Assembly: GCF_046098205.1 (NCBI RefSeq)
Contig: NZ_JBJURJ010000003.1
Location: forward strand, 397,142 to 461,141
Length of the DNA stretch: 64,000 bases
Reading direction: 5' to 3'
From: Paenibacillus_AR mesotrionivorans
GTDB taxonomy: Bacteria > Bacillota > Bacilli > Paenibacillales > NBRC-103111
The first letter of the stretch is position 1; each line of letters starts with the position of its first letter. Shown in pieces: positions 16,971 to 25,105 of the stretch. The notes under the pieces were generated by a model. The model saw only the letters and a list, made by a program, of their open reading frames with translations. It was not told where the DNA came from and made no database searches. A program made the position numbers and the translations under genes.

Positions 16971-17053
16971 AATGGTCACCACTTTTCAATAGGATGTACC
17001 TTCATCATAGAAGAAAGGAAGCGCCGGATGTAGAGACTAACTAACCGCAAACC

Positions 17054-17878
17054 TCAACGATCTGACTGAGCGATAGCTGCCGGATGCTCTCTGCGGTATT
17101 TGCCCGGGGATATCCCGTATTTTTCCCGGAACACCCGGTGGAAGAAGGTGTAGCTGCCGAAGCCGGAAGCCTCCGCAATCTGCTCCAGTGTCATCGGTGA
17201 AAGCTCCATCAGCTGCAGCGCAATCTCCAGCCGGAGCTTATGGGCGTATTGAAGAATGGACAAGCCGAACTCCTGCTTAAAGAGGCTGACCGCTCTGGAT
17301 ACACTGAGCCCGGCATGGCCCGCCACTTCCTTCAGTACAATAGGCTTCACCGCATGCTCTTCAATATAATATTTCATCCGCAAGGCATAATGGGAGCTGG
17401 CCGTCAGCATCCCTGCCGCCTCCTGCACCGTACGGTCCATCATATAACAAAGGGATTGCATCAACGACCGCACCAGCGCGGGATTAGCCTCCGACATCCG
17501 CCGTGCCTCCAGCACCAGCTGGTTCCAGACTGCCGTAAGCCGTTCACTGTCCGCTACCTGGGTGAGTCTTGGGCGGGCTGCCGACTTCCACCACCGGTCG
17601 ATCCATTCCCCTTTGCACATCACATAATAATCGCCGCTAAACTCGGCCTGCTGCCCGTTTTGGACAGTCCGCATCTCATACAATTCCCCCGGTTGAAACA
17701 AAAGCAGCTCCCCGGGCAGAATCCGCCGGTAGCCGCCGTCCATCCAGATCTCGCAGAGTCCTTCGGTCTGCAGCCGGAAAATATAAATATCCAGCCCATG
17801 CCGGTAAGTCTGCCGGAAGGGCTGGGTATGAAGGGAAAGACCGCACAGCTGAATCTCAATGGAACCGGAATCCTCCAC
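17054..17878 (-). CDS. AraC family transcriptional regulator
   Basis: A 274-aa regulator with an N-terminal cupin-like sensing domain (about residues 15-100, with GELLLFQPGELYEM) and a C-terminal double HTH (about 170-268). The second HTH carries the signature IAEASGFGSYTFFHRVFREKYGISPGKYR (split here from its longer motif). The GTG at 17878 has CGGAGG upstream. It precedes the GH30 gene on the same strand with an 80-bp gap, so a sugar-responsive role is reasonable but inferred. Confidence 0.85.
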   Translation of the reverse strand: MEDSGSIEIQLCGLSLHTQPFRQTYRHGLDIYIFRLQTEGLCEIWMDGGYRRILPGELLLFQPGELYEMRTVQNGQQAEFSGDYYVMCKGEWIDRWWKSAARPRLTQVADSERLTAVWNQLVLEARRMSEANPALVRSLMQSLCYMMDRTVQEAAGMLTASSHYALRMKYYIEEHAVKPIVLKEVAGHAGLSVSRAVSLFKQEFGLSILQYAHKLRLEIALQLMELSPMTLEQIAEASGFGSYTFFHRVFREKYGISPGKYRREHPAAIAQSDR

Positions 17879-17900
17879 TGCCGACGCCTCCGAACTCTGC

Positions 17901-18551
17901 TTAACTTAACCGTTTGGCCAGCGTATCCCGCCAGCTTTGGGACAGCTCCGGTACGGCCAGAAGCCGTGCGGTTTCCTCCTTGTTGTCCTTGGCGGTGTAC
18001 ATAATCCGGTTGGCCTCTGCCACGCTGATCCCGGAAGGAGACTGCTCCACCAGGACAACCTCATCCCCCGGCGCAGTGAAACCCTCCTCCAGCACCCGGA
18101 AATAATAGCCTGTGTAGCCGGTGGTTTGCACCAGAAGCGGCATGTCCGTCCGGTTGTACTTATGCCCCAGCTTGTAGCAGGGCTGCCGCGGCTGGCTGAC
18201 CTGCACCAGCGCCTCTCCCATCCGGAAGATATCCCCGATGCGGACCTCCTGCTCCGTGAGCCCTTCCATGGTTACATTCTCCCCGAAGGCGGCCGAGTCC
18301 AGGGATAGCCCCAGTTCCTTCTCCCAGAAGGCGTAATGCTCAAAGCCATAGACACAAACAGCCTTATCCGGTCCGCCGTGATTCACCCGGTCCGCCTGGC
18401 CGTCCTCCGCATATCCCTCAACCGTCAGAAAGAGCCTTCCTTCTGCCGGTCGTTTGCCCATACCCGTGGTAAACTCCTTGCCGCCCCAAAGGTATGCGGC
18501 CGGTTTTCCGACTTGCAGGCTCTTGAGCCTGCCGGTTTGTTCCTTCGCCAT
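17901..18551 (-). CDS. MOSC domain protein (YiiM-like)
   Basis: A 216-aa MOSC protein. Diagnostic features are GLTEQEVRIGDIFR, VQVSQPRQPCYKLG with the conserved Cys that can bind molybdenum or persulfide sulfur, and the TGYTGYYFRVLEEG segment followed by a C-terminal helical 3-alpha domain. E. coli YiiM of this family reduces N-hydroxylated bases using Mo cofactor. Its presence near moaA and mobA fits, though they are 8 kb and 3 kb away. GGAGG precedes the ATG. Confidence 0.85.
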   Translation of the reverse strand: MAKEQTGRLKSLQVGKPAAYLWGGKEFTTGMGKRPAEGRLFLTVEGYAEDGQADRVNHGGPDKAVCVYGFEHYAFWEKELGLSLDSAAFGENVTMEGLTEQEVRIGDIFRMGEALVQVSQPRQPCYKLGHKYNRTDMPLLVQTTGYTGYYFRVLEEGFTAPGDEVVLVEQSPSGISVAEANRIMYTAKDNKEETARLLAVPELSQSWRDTLAKRLS

Positions 18552-18603
18552 CCTGCCAACGCCTCCACATCAAGTGATCCTCACTGCCACGCTTGACCAG
18601 GCA

Positions 18604-19194
18604 TTATCCGCAGCTTGTCCCGTTCTCCAGATGTCTGACGCAGTTGTGCAAGCTGCAGCTCCAGCCCTCAGGCGTTTTTTCCAGCACATTCACGCAGGTA
18701 TTCTTGAGGCCCAGATAACCGAATGCGGGGAACAACGTCTCCACCAGGGCGCCAATCAGCGCTCCGTGGGACACCAGCAGCACCCGTTTGCCCGGATGGC
18801 GGCGTTCCATTTCCTCCAGTAGCTGCATCCCCCGCTCTACAACGGCCTCGCGGGTTTCCCCGCCATGCTCCGCATTCTTCCAGTCGGGGCCCCAGCGGTC
18901 GATCCGCTCCTGCTCGGTAGTCCCCTCCAAAGTGCCGAAGGAACGCTCCGCCAGGAGAGGATCATACCCCGTCACCTGGATGCCCATATGCCGGGCAATA
19001 ATGTCCGCAGTTTCCCTTGCCCGACCCAGGTTGCTGGAGTAAATGTAATCCCATTCCTCATCCTCCATACGCCTGCCCAGCAGCTCTGCCTGCCGCCTGC
19101 CCTCCGCATTCAGCGGAATGTCGTTTTTGCCCTGCATGCGGCCTTCCTGATTCCAATCCGTCACACCGTGTCTGACCAGCCCGATTGTCGTCAT
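18604..19194 (-). CDS. Histidine phosphatase family protein (phosphoglycerate-mutase-like)
   Basis: A 196-aa phosphatase of branch 1. The RHG catalytic motif is in GLVRHGVTDWNQ, followed by the second Arg in SNLGRARETA, the acid/base Glu in LAERSFG, and the second catalytic His in LLVSHGALI. The C-terminus holds three extra Cys, which is unusual but not diagnostic. The substrate is unknown; relatives act on phosphosugars or cobalamin intermediates. It lies 52 nt downstream of no other gene on the strand except the HxlR gene (63 bp upstream). Confidence 0.87.
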   Translation of the reverse strand: MTTIGLVRHGVTDWNQEGRMQGKNDIPLNAEGRRQAELLGRRMEDEEWDYIYSSNLGRARETADIIARHMGIQVTGYDPLLAERSFGTLEGTTEQERIDRWGPDWKNAEHGGETREAVVERGMQLLEEMERRHPGKRVLLVSHGALIGALVETLFPAFGYLGLKNTCVNVLEKTPEGWSCSLHNCVRHLENGTSCG

Positions 19195-19257
19195 GCTTGT
19201 GCGTATCTCCCTCGCGATTAATCCTCTTGCGCCTATCCGCGGCTCTATTTTTCTGTA

Positions 19258-19599
19258 TTATGCTTCCTGCGGCGGGCATTCATCATGCCCTGCCCATTTT
19301 TCCGCCCATTCCTGGACTTCCTTCATGGCAAACTCCAGGCCCTTGCCTTTTTCCGTCAGCTCATATTCGATCCGTACCGGGGTCTCGGGGTACACGTGGC
19401 GGATAATAATGCCCGCGGCCTCCAGCTCCTTGAAGCGCTCCGACAGCATCCGGTCGCTCATTCCGGGGATAATGTCGGACAAATCCTTAAAGCGCTTGGG
19501 ACCGCTTAGCAGCACCTGGATAATCAGGCCCGTCCAACGTTTGCCCAGGAGCTCAAAAGCAGCCTCAAACTTCGGACATAATGTATGGGGATTCGACAT
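19258..19599 (-). CDS. HxlR family transcriptional regulator
   Basis: A 113-aa winged-HTH protein. The HxlR signature is CPKFEAAFELLGKRWTGLII at the N-terminus, then GPKRFKDLSDIIPGMSDRMLSERFKEL and the wing YPETPVRIEYELTEKG. The N-terminal Cys could act as a redox or electrophile sensor, as in HypR/YodB-type members. AAAGGAG precedes the ATG. Its target may be the adjacent phosphatase or a gene further away. Confidence 0.9.
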   Translation of the reverse strand: MSNPHTLCPKFEAAFELLGKRWTGLIIQVLLSGPKRFKDLSDIIPGMSDRMLSERFKELEAAGIIIRHVYPETPVRIEYELTEKGKGLEFAMKEVQEWAEKWAGHDECPPQEA

Positions 19600-19671
19600 T
19601 TAGCATCAACTCCTTTTGTTAACTTTATTTTACCATAGTCGCTTTACAAAAGTAAGTTTTTTGCACAAAAA

Positions 19672-19710
19672 ACAGATTTGCGGCCGCACTCACGGCTGCC
19701 GCAAATCTGT
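19672..19710 (-). terminator. Terminator of the oxalate decarboxylase gene
   Basis: A perfect 13-bp stem ACAGATTTGCGGC/GCCGCAAATCTGT with a 13-nt loop, followed by TTTTTTG on the minus strand. Confidence 0.9.
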
Positions 19711-19729
19711 CCTCCCGCTTACATGAACG

Positions 19730-20926
19730 TTAAGGTTTGGGGTAATAGGCAAATCCGGGGTAGGTGACCACCGGCCATTTTTCCTTCCGCAGCGCATCCA
19801 GCACCTCAGGACCAACATTCAGGTTGCCCGCCACCAGTTCCTTCGGGGTTAAGGCCATCCACTGGTTCAGGGACACATCCTGGAACCGGTCGCTTTTGAA
19901 CATTTCCAGAAACCAGAGGGTTTCATCGCCGGTATTCTGCACGTAATGCCCCTGGGCAAAGGGCACGTAACCCACATCCCCCGCCCGGAAATCAAAGGTT
20001 CGGGCTGCTCCATTGCCGGCGAAAACGGTCATGCGTCCCTGGCCGGTGAGATAATACTGCCATTCGTCATTGTTGGGATGCCAATGCAGCTCACGCATGG
20101 CGCCGGGTTTGATTTCCACCAGTGCCGCGGCGATGGTCCGGGAAACCGGGAACACGCTGGAATCCACAATCCGCACACTGCCCCCGGGCAGGGCGATGGG
20201 AGGCTGAGCCAGCAGTTTGTAGGTGAAACTTTGAGGCACTGTACCATACGGGGACTGAACCTTTTGGGAGTCGATGGGACCGGGCACCTGATCCTGATAA
20301 ATATAGACCTGGCCGTCGGGAATCCGGGCAAAGGCCTCCATCGGCACCCCGAAGTTGGCGGACAGCACATCCTTGGGCGTATGGGCGAACCAGTCGGAGA
20401 TGGACAAGGTATTCAGATCGGAGAAGTGCCCGTCATCAAATACCAGCAAAAATTCGCAGCCGTCCTCCAGCCCCTGAATGGAATGGGGAATACCTGGAGG
20501 GAAATACCAGAGATCACCCGGCCCCACATCGGCAATAAAATTAGTTCCGTTCTGGTCAACAGCAGTGATTCGGGCATGGCCGAGCAGCATATAGGACCAT
20601 TCCGCCTGCTGGTGCCAATGAAGCTCCCGGACTCCCCCGGGGGTCAGACTCATATTTACACCGGCCAGAGTCGTCGCCACCGGCAGCTCCCGGATGGTGA
20701 TCTCCCTGGACCAGCCTCCCTGATTCAGCTGCATATGGGTATCGGAAAAGGAGAAGCGCAAATTGGGGATGAGTCCCGCATCTGTGGCCGGAGGTACCAG
20801 CATATCCGGATTCTGGCGGTCCCGCATCAGATCCCTTGGCCCACAGTCAACGTTCCCGAAGCCGCCCTCCCGGATGGGCTGGGGAATATGCTCGGACGGC
20901 GGTAAACGGCTTGTCATTTGATCCAC
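19730..20926 (-). CDS. oxdC: Oxalate decarboxylase-type bicupin with altered lid
   Basis: A 398-aa bicupin that in this family splits oxalate to formate and CO2 using Mn. Cupin 1 (about residues 55-200) has its metal ligands in ELHWHQQAEW and GIPHSI; cupin 2 (about 235-375) in ELHWHPNNDEW and GHYVQN. The N-terminal lid that in Bacillus OxdC reads SENST, with the catalytic Glu, here reads SDLNT, so the Glu position is Asp. The GTG at 20926 follows GAGGTG; the ATG 9 nt later is an alternative. No signal peptide is seen. The gene is monocistronic. Confidence 0.9.
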   Translation of the reverse strand: MDQMTSRLPPSEHIPQPIREGGFGNVDCGPRDLMRDRQNPDMLVPPATDAGLIPNLRFSFSDTHMQLNQGGWSREITIRELPVATTLAGVNMSLTPGGVRELHWHQQAEWSYMLLGHARITAVDQNGTNFIADVGPGDLWYFPPGIPHSIQGLEDGCEFLLVFDDGHFSDLNTLSISDWFAHTPKDVLSANFGVPMEAFARIPDGQVYIYQDQVPGPIDSQKVQSPYGTVPQSFTYKLLAQPPIALPGGSVRIVDSSVFPVSRTIAAALVEIKPGAMRELHWHPNNDEWQYYLTGQGRMTVFAGNGAARTFDFRAGDVGYVPFAQGHYVQNTGDETLWFLEMFKSDRFQDVSLNQWMALTPKELVAGNLNVGPEVLDALRKEKWPVVTYPGFAYYPKP

Positions 20927-21019
20927 TTTCCCACCTCATTATCGAATCATGTCTGCCGCAATGTATATGCGTGGCGGAAGCGGATTATACCGGACGCTCC
21001 GAGCTGCAAGTCCTGCCTT

Positions 21020-21382
21020 TTAGATAAGGTTCATGTTTTCCTCCAAAAATTGCTTCAGCACCAAGGCATGGTTACACTTTGTATCCTTAGCTGCATAAAC
21101 AAGGGTCACTGGTCCGCTGCGGAGTATCCTGCCTAACCGCTCCAGCTCGTCCTTCCTGTCTTCGCTCTCTAACTCCTCCCTGTACAACCGGGTAAATTCA
21201 TCGAATTTCTCCGGCCGGTGATTGAAGCTTTTCCGTAAATCCGCGGAGGGGGCGATTTCCTTCATCCAGGCATACAATGCCGCCGCTTCCCGCGTCACGC
21301 CCCGGGGCCACAGTCTGTCCACCAATATCCGTTTGCCGTCCTCTTCGGACGGCTTCTCATAAATCCTTTTAATCTGAAGCAT
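21020..21382 (-). CDS. DUF488 family protein
   Basis: A 120-aa protein of the DUF488/YeaO type, with the signature RILVDRLWPRGVTREAA near the N-terminus and VTLVYAAKDTKCNHALVLKQFLEE near the C-terminus. The function of the family is not established. The ATG at 21382 fits the usual length; an in-frame TTG at 21436 would overlap the Fnr-type box and is less likely. It is divergent from the acetolactate synthase gene and could share the Fnr site between them. Confidence 0.8.
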   Translation of the reverse strand: MLQIKRIYEKPSEEDGKRILVDRLWPRGVTREAAALYAWMKEIAPSADLRKSFNHRPEKFDEFTRLYREELESEDRKDELERLGRILRSGPVTLVYAAKDTKCNHALVLKQFLEENMNLI

Positions 21383-21425
21383 GGTCCAACCATTCCCATC
21401 CGGTATATTTGCAATCTCATAATTC

Positions 21426-21468
21426 TGTGATGCCAATCACAAGTTCAGCCATTTTTTTGCGCTAATCT
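21426..21468 (+). promoter_or_regulatory. Fnr-type box and -10 upstream of acetolactate synthase
   Basis: TGTGATGCCAATCACA (21426-21441) matches all ten fixed positions of the Fnr/Crp box. TAATCT at 21463-21468 is at the -10 position that puts the box at exactly -41.5. The -10 itself is weak, as expected for an activator-dependent promoter. Confidence 0.6.
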
Positions 21469-21474
21469 TACTGG

Positions 21475-21624
21475 AATAACATGGTCCACGCCGAAGGCCG
21501 GATGATGTTATGGAAGCCTCGAAACCGGCACAGCCGGTTTGAGGGCCTTCTACGATGAATCATCCTCCATGGTGCCGCTTGCTCAAGCACCATGATGGCT
21601 ATAGGAAATAGGAGGTGTGTTTTT
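21475..21624 (+). ncRNA. Structured 5' leader of the acetolactate synthase gene
   Basis: The leader contains a strong hairpin (21513-21550, stem around AAACCGGC-ACA-GCCGGTTT) and a second one (21568-21594, CATGGTGC/GCACCATG) ending 17 nt before the ribosome site. Neither has a T-run, so they are not simple terminators. A 25-codon reading frame (ATG 21481) runs through the first hairpin. I do not recognise a riboswitch class, and no T-box motif is present. Confidence 0.4.
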
Positions 21625-23304
21625 TTGACAGGGGCTGAATTGTTGATTGACTTATTGCTTGAGCAGGGGGCAACCACGGTATTCGGTTATCCGGGAGGCG
21701 CTGTGCTCCCCATCTACGATGCGCTGTACGATTGCCCATCCCTCCGGCATATCCTGGTCCGCCATGAACAGGCTGCGGTACATGCGGCCGACGGTTTTGC
21801 GCGGGTAACCGGCAAACCCGGCATCGCCCTGGTAACCAGCGGTCCTGGCGCCACCAACGCCATAACCGGAATTGCCACAGCGTATATGGACTCTGTGCCG
21901 CTTATCGTGTTGACGGGACAGGTTTCCACCCACTTGATCGGATTGGACAGCTTTCAGGAAGTGGACATCTACGGGATGACGATGCCCATTACCAAGCATA
22001 ATTTCATGGTTATGGATGCGGCCGAGCTGCCGAGAATCATCAAAAGCGCCTTTCATCTGGCCACCACGGGCCGCCCCGGACCGGTGCTCATCGATTTGCC
22101 CAAGAACATCATGCAGGGTCCTGCCCCCAGCCGGAACGAACCGGTGGAGCTTTCCGCCGTTCCCCAGCTGAAGGGCTACAAGCCCGATACGGTCATTCCC
22201 GAGGAAACCCTACAGCATGTATTCGAGAAGCTTGCCCAGGCGAAGCGGCCTGTTCTGCTCACAGGAGGCGGCTGTATGTCCGAAGTGGCCTCCGGGCAGC
22301 TCCTCACATTAGCCGGACAAGCCAACATTCCGGTTGCCTCCACTTTCATGGGGCTGGGAGCCTTCCCCACCGGTCATCCGCTGCACTTGGGCATGGTAGG
22401 AATGCACGGCACCGTGGCCGCCAATAATGCCATCCAGCAAGCGGATGTGCTGCTTTGCCTGGGTGTGCGCTTTAGCGACCGGGTATCCGGCAATCCCAAG
22501 GCGTTTTCCCCCCACTCGTACAAAATCCAGGTGGATCTCGACGAATCGGAGCTGAACAAGAATGTCCCTGTGAATGTGGCCGTTCACGGCTCTGTCCAGG
22601 ACGTGTTCTCTCATCTGCTGGCCGGCGGATTAACCGGTTCTTGGGAGGAGTGGAACAAGCAGGTGCAGTCTTTTTCCCGGCGGATTCCCGCCCTGTCCAC
22701 CAAGGGAGAAGGGCTGCTGCAGCCCCAGGAGGTCATCCGGATGATTCATGCCCAATCCTCCGGTGAGGCGGTGGTGGCAACTGACGTGGGGCAGCATCAG
22801 ATCTGGACGGCCCATCATTATCCGTTCACCCGGCCCCGTTCCTTCCTGTCCTCCGGCGGCCTCGGCACCATGGGCTTCGGCTTGCCGGCAGCCATCGGCG
22901 CGGCCTCAGCCGGTATCGGGCGACCCGTGGTTTGCATAAGCGGCGACGGCAGCATCCAGATGAATATTCAGGAGCTGATGACCGCAGTCGATTATGATCT
23001 GGATCTAAAAATCGTGATCCTTAAAAACGGCTACCTGGGTATGGTCAGACAATGGCAGCAGCTCTTTCATGATAAACGCTACTCCTCCGTCAAAATCTCT
23101 TCCCCCGATTTCGCGGCGCTGGCCCGCACCTTCGGCGCCCGTGGCTATTATGCCCGTACCCGCTCCGAGGCGGAGTCCATTATCCGTGAAGCATGGGCCC
23201 AGCCGGGAGTGGCCGTGCTGGAATTTGATGTGACCGAGGAAATGAATGTGTATCCCATGATTCCCCCAGGCGGAGATGCCAGCCAGACCATCGAGCATGA
23301 ATAA
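21625..23304 (+). CDS. Acetolactate synthase, catalytic subunit
   Basis: A 559-aa ThDP-dependent enzyme that condenses two pyruvates to acetolactate. The ThDP Glu is in VRHEQAAVHAADGFAR; the ThDP/Mg motif is GDGSIQMNIQELMTA with the following NGYLGMVRQWQ. FAD-binding central-domain residues are present, for example RFSDRVSGNP, which is typical of the IlvB type rather than the catabolic AlsS type. No ilvN follows, so it is a lone large subunit. The TTG at 21625 is chosen because GGAGGT lies 8 nt upstream. The Fnr-type promoter suggests use in anaerobic acetoin/branched-chain metabolism. Confidence 0.9.
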   Translation: MTGAELLIDLLLEQGATTVFGYPGGAVLPIYDALYDCPSLRHILVRHEQAAVHAADGFARVTGKPGIALVTSGPGATNAITGIATAYMDSVPLIVLTGQVSTHLIGLDSFQEVDIYGMTMPITKHNFMVMDAAELPRIIKSAFHLATTGRPGPVLIDLPKNIMQGPAPSRNEPVELSAVPQLKGYKPDTVIPEETLQHVFEKLAQAKRPVLLTGGGCMSEVASGQLLTLAGQANIPVASTFMGLGAFPTGHPLHLGMVGMHGTVAANNAIQQADVLLCLGVRFSDRVSGNPKAFSPHSYKIQVDLDESELNKNVPVNVAVHGSVQDVFSHLLAGGLTGSWEEWNKQVQSFSRRIPALSTKGEGLLQPQEVIRMIHAQSSGEAVVATDVGQHQIWTAHHYPFTRPRSFLSSGGLGTMGFGLPAAIGAASAGIGRPVVCISGDGSIQMNIQELMTAVDYDLDLKIVILKNGYLGMVRQWQQLFHDKRYSSVKISSPDFAALARTFGARGYYARTRSEAESIIREAWAQPGVAVLEFDVTEEMNVYPMIPPGGDASQTIEHE

Positions 23305-23326
23305 CAGAATTGAAGGAGAATTCCCT

Positions 23327-23863
23327 ATGGAAAAGATAAGTGTGAATCTCGAAAAGCTGTATTACGGATTTCCGGTGGTGTTGATCAGCTTTTATGATCA
23401 GAACGGCGTTCCCAATGTGACCACCGTCTCCTCCACCTACACCTTGAAGAATATGATGATGGTGGGTCTCAGCAGCAAGGGCTTCGCCGCCCAGCAGATT
23501 AAAGAAGTGAAGGACTTCGTGATTAACCTGCCCATGCGCACCATGGAGCAGGAAATCGGCATCTGCGGCTCTCACAGCGGACGCGACGCCAACAAATTCG
23601 ATCTGGCCATGCTAACTCCGGTCAAATCCTCTGTAGTGAACGCCCCCATTGTCGGGGAATGTCCCATTGCTATCGAATGCACCCTGAAGGATGTCATTGA
23701 AAGCGATCATTTCGGCGGGTTAACCAATCTCATGGCTGAAATCAAAGGACGCTGTGCAGATGAAGGTTATCTGTCGGCAGAGGGCGGACTAGAGCTCTCC
23801 AGGCTTGATCCTATCCATTATTACGGGGACGGCAAAACAAAGGGCTTCAAATTCACCGTATAA
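23327..23863 (+). CDS. Flavin reductase-like FMN-binding protein
   Basis: A 178-aa protein of the flavin reductase/NTAB-like family, with the FMN-binding split-barrel pattern VLISFYDQNGVPNVTTVSS, a MMVGLSSKGFAAQQIKEVKDFVIN segment, and the end YYGDGKTKGFKFTV. It probably binds FMN and reduces an unknown substrate or supplies reduced flavin. It follows the acetolactate synthase gene by 22 nt, with GAAGGAG upstream of the ATG, and so shares its Fnr-type promoter. Confidence 0.8.
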   Translation: MEKISVNLEKLYYGFPVVLISFYDQNGVPNVTTVSSTYTLKNMMMVGLSSKGFAAQQIKEVKDFVINLPMRTMEQEIGICGSHSGRDANKFDLAMLTPVKSSVVNAPIVGECPIAIECTLKDVIESDHFGGLTNLMAEIKGRCADEGYLSAEGGLELSRLDPIHYYGDGKTKGFKFTV

Positions 23864-23969
23864 ATCGCCCCATACGAACCTCTCTTATCCGCTGGCCGGT
23901 TGTGCCGCCGGGCAATCCTGCTTGTTCCGATTACCTGACGGCAAACCGCCTTTATTATGTTCCCTGCAT

Positions 23970-24263
23970 CTACCGGCACACACGGGTGATATACCCGCCG
24001 CAGCCGCATTCTCCCACATACACCACCTTCTCCACCGGCAGTTCCTTCTCTGCCAACAACCCTTCCAGCCGGGAAATGAACCATTCCTCAGGATTGCCCA
24101 TTTCACCCGGTGTAATAATGTTCACATAGTGCTCGTATTTGGTTTGGGTCACCGCCTCTATCGAGGACTCCAGCATCTCCGCCTCTTCCCCGGGCCCATA
24201 CTCCTCCTCCAGATTTAAGGACCAGTCCCCTTTATGCATGGCATTCAACGGAATCTCTTTCAT
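23970..24263 (-). CDS. CGCGG-motif protein, candidate radical-SAM-modified RiPP precursor
   Basis: A 97-aa protein with an acidic N-terminal and middle part (leader-like) and the C-terminus VGECGCGGYITRVCR. This matches what I recall of the CGCGG family of proposed radical-SAM-modified peptides. Three of the four Cys lie in the last 15 residues (ECGCGG plus the C-terminal Cys). No SPASM-type maturase gene is adjacent; the only radical-SAM gene in view is moaA, which is unrelated. A near-perfect Fnr-type box lies 90 bp upstream. Confidence 0.7.
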   Translation of the reverse strand: MKEIPLNAMHKGDWSLNLEEEYGPGEEAEMLESSIEAVTQTKYEHYVNIITPGEMGNPEEWFISRLEGLLAEKELPVEKVVYVGECGCGGYITRVCR

Positions 24264-24325
24264 TTCTCATTCCTCCATTCCCTCACACTATTCGGGTTCC
24301 GGCAAAAACCTGCCTTCGTGCTGCC

Positions 24326-24367
24326 ATTTTAGCACATCTGCCGCTTTCTTTTGTGATTCGGCTCACG
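24326..24367 (-). promoter_or_regulatory. Fnr-type box and -10 of the CGCGG gene
   Basis: TGTGATTCGGCTCACG (24352-24367 as written on the plus strand) matches 9 of 10 fixed positions. TAAAAT (24326-24331, minus strand) gives a box centre at about -40.5 to -41.5. Confidence 0.6.
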
Positions 24368-24400
24368 CTGCAGAGATTTGCCCTGACGCCGCAATACGTA

Positions 24401-24432
24401 AAAAAACCGCCAGGCATACACCCTGGCGGTCG
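24401..24432 (-). terminator. Terminator of the GntR gene
   Basis: A perfect 9-bp stem ACCGCCAGG/CCTGGCGGT with a 7-nt loop and TTTTTTT on the minus strand. Confidence 0.85.
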
Positions 24433-24445
24433 GTTCCGTATAATT

Positions 24446-25105
24446 TTAGAAAAATTGCGGGTATTGCTTGGCCATCCCCTGCACCTGCTCCAGCAGACTA
24501 TTGGAGTGCTCCGCCACAATGCTTCTCATAGCGCCTGCATCCCGCTTCCGGATCGCAGCCACCATCCGCATGTGACAGTCCATGTGGGACTGCTCGGCCC
24601 CGTACATTTTGCCGTACAGCAGCCGGACCCGGTTATAATGAGAGGTCACTTCTTCAATGGTGAACCAGGACAATTCCTGTCCCGCCGTCTCGAAGATAAG
24701 CTGGTGAAACCGGTTGTCCTTGCAAAAAAATTCGAAGAAATTCTTCTTGTCGGTATACTTCTTCTGCTTGCTGATCAGCTCCTGCATGGTATCCGCCACC
24801 AGCTCGCTGCACTTGAGGATGAATTCATCCACAACGGCCGTTTCCAGCGACGTCCGGATAAACCACTCCTCCCGGACCCGCTGCAGGTCAATCTTGGAGA
24901 CCACGGTTTTGCGTTTGGGGTAGATCTCCACCAAACCTGACTGCTGAAGGCGCACCACGGCTTCCCGCACAGGTGTCCGGCTGACTCCGTAGCGTTCAGA
25001 GAGCTTCGGCACACTGACGTCCGTACCCGGCTCCAGCGTCATATTCATAATATCTTCCCGGATCTGGTTGTATGTGACATCATTTAACGAATTCGTGTTA
25101 TTCAT
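24446..25105 (-). CDS. GntR family regulator (FCD domain)
   Basis: A 219-aa FadR/FCD-type regulator. The N-terminal winged HTH (about residues 8-70) shows VPKLSERYGVSRTPVREAVVRLQQSGLVE. The C-terminal FCD helical domain (about 78-210) has the metal-binding pattern D/N..FH in CKDNRFHQLIFE, H in EEVTSHYNR and H in VAEHSNS. Its start overlaps the metalloprotease-like gene by 8 nt. The likely target is the hydantoinase/transporter promoter at 29.7 kb, which has three palindromes. Confidence 0.88.
   Translation of the reverse strand: MNNTNSLNDVTYNQIREDIMNMTLEPGTDVSVPKLSERYGVSRTPVREAVVRLQQSGLVEIYPKRKTVVSKIDLQRVREEWFIRTSLETAVVDEFILKCSELVADTMQELISKQKKYTDKKNFFEFFCKDNRFHQLIFETAGQELSWFTIEEVTSHYNRVRLLYGKMYGAEQSHMDCHMRMVAAIRKRDAGAMRSIVAEHSNSLLEQVQGMAKQYPQFF

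Noticed and set aside
21475..21624. T-box riboswitch before acetolactate synthase
   Set aside because: No T-box sequence, no specifier-loop layout and no terminator/antiterminator pair.
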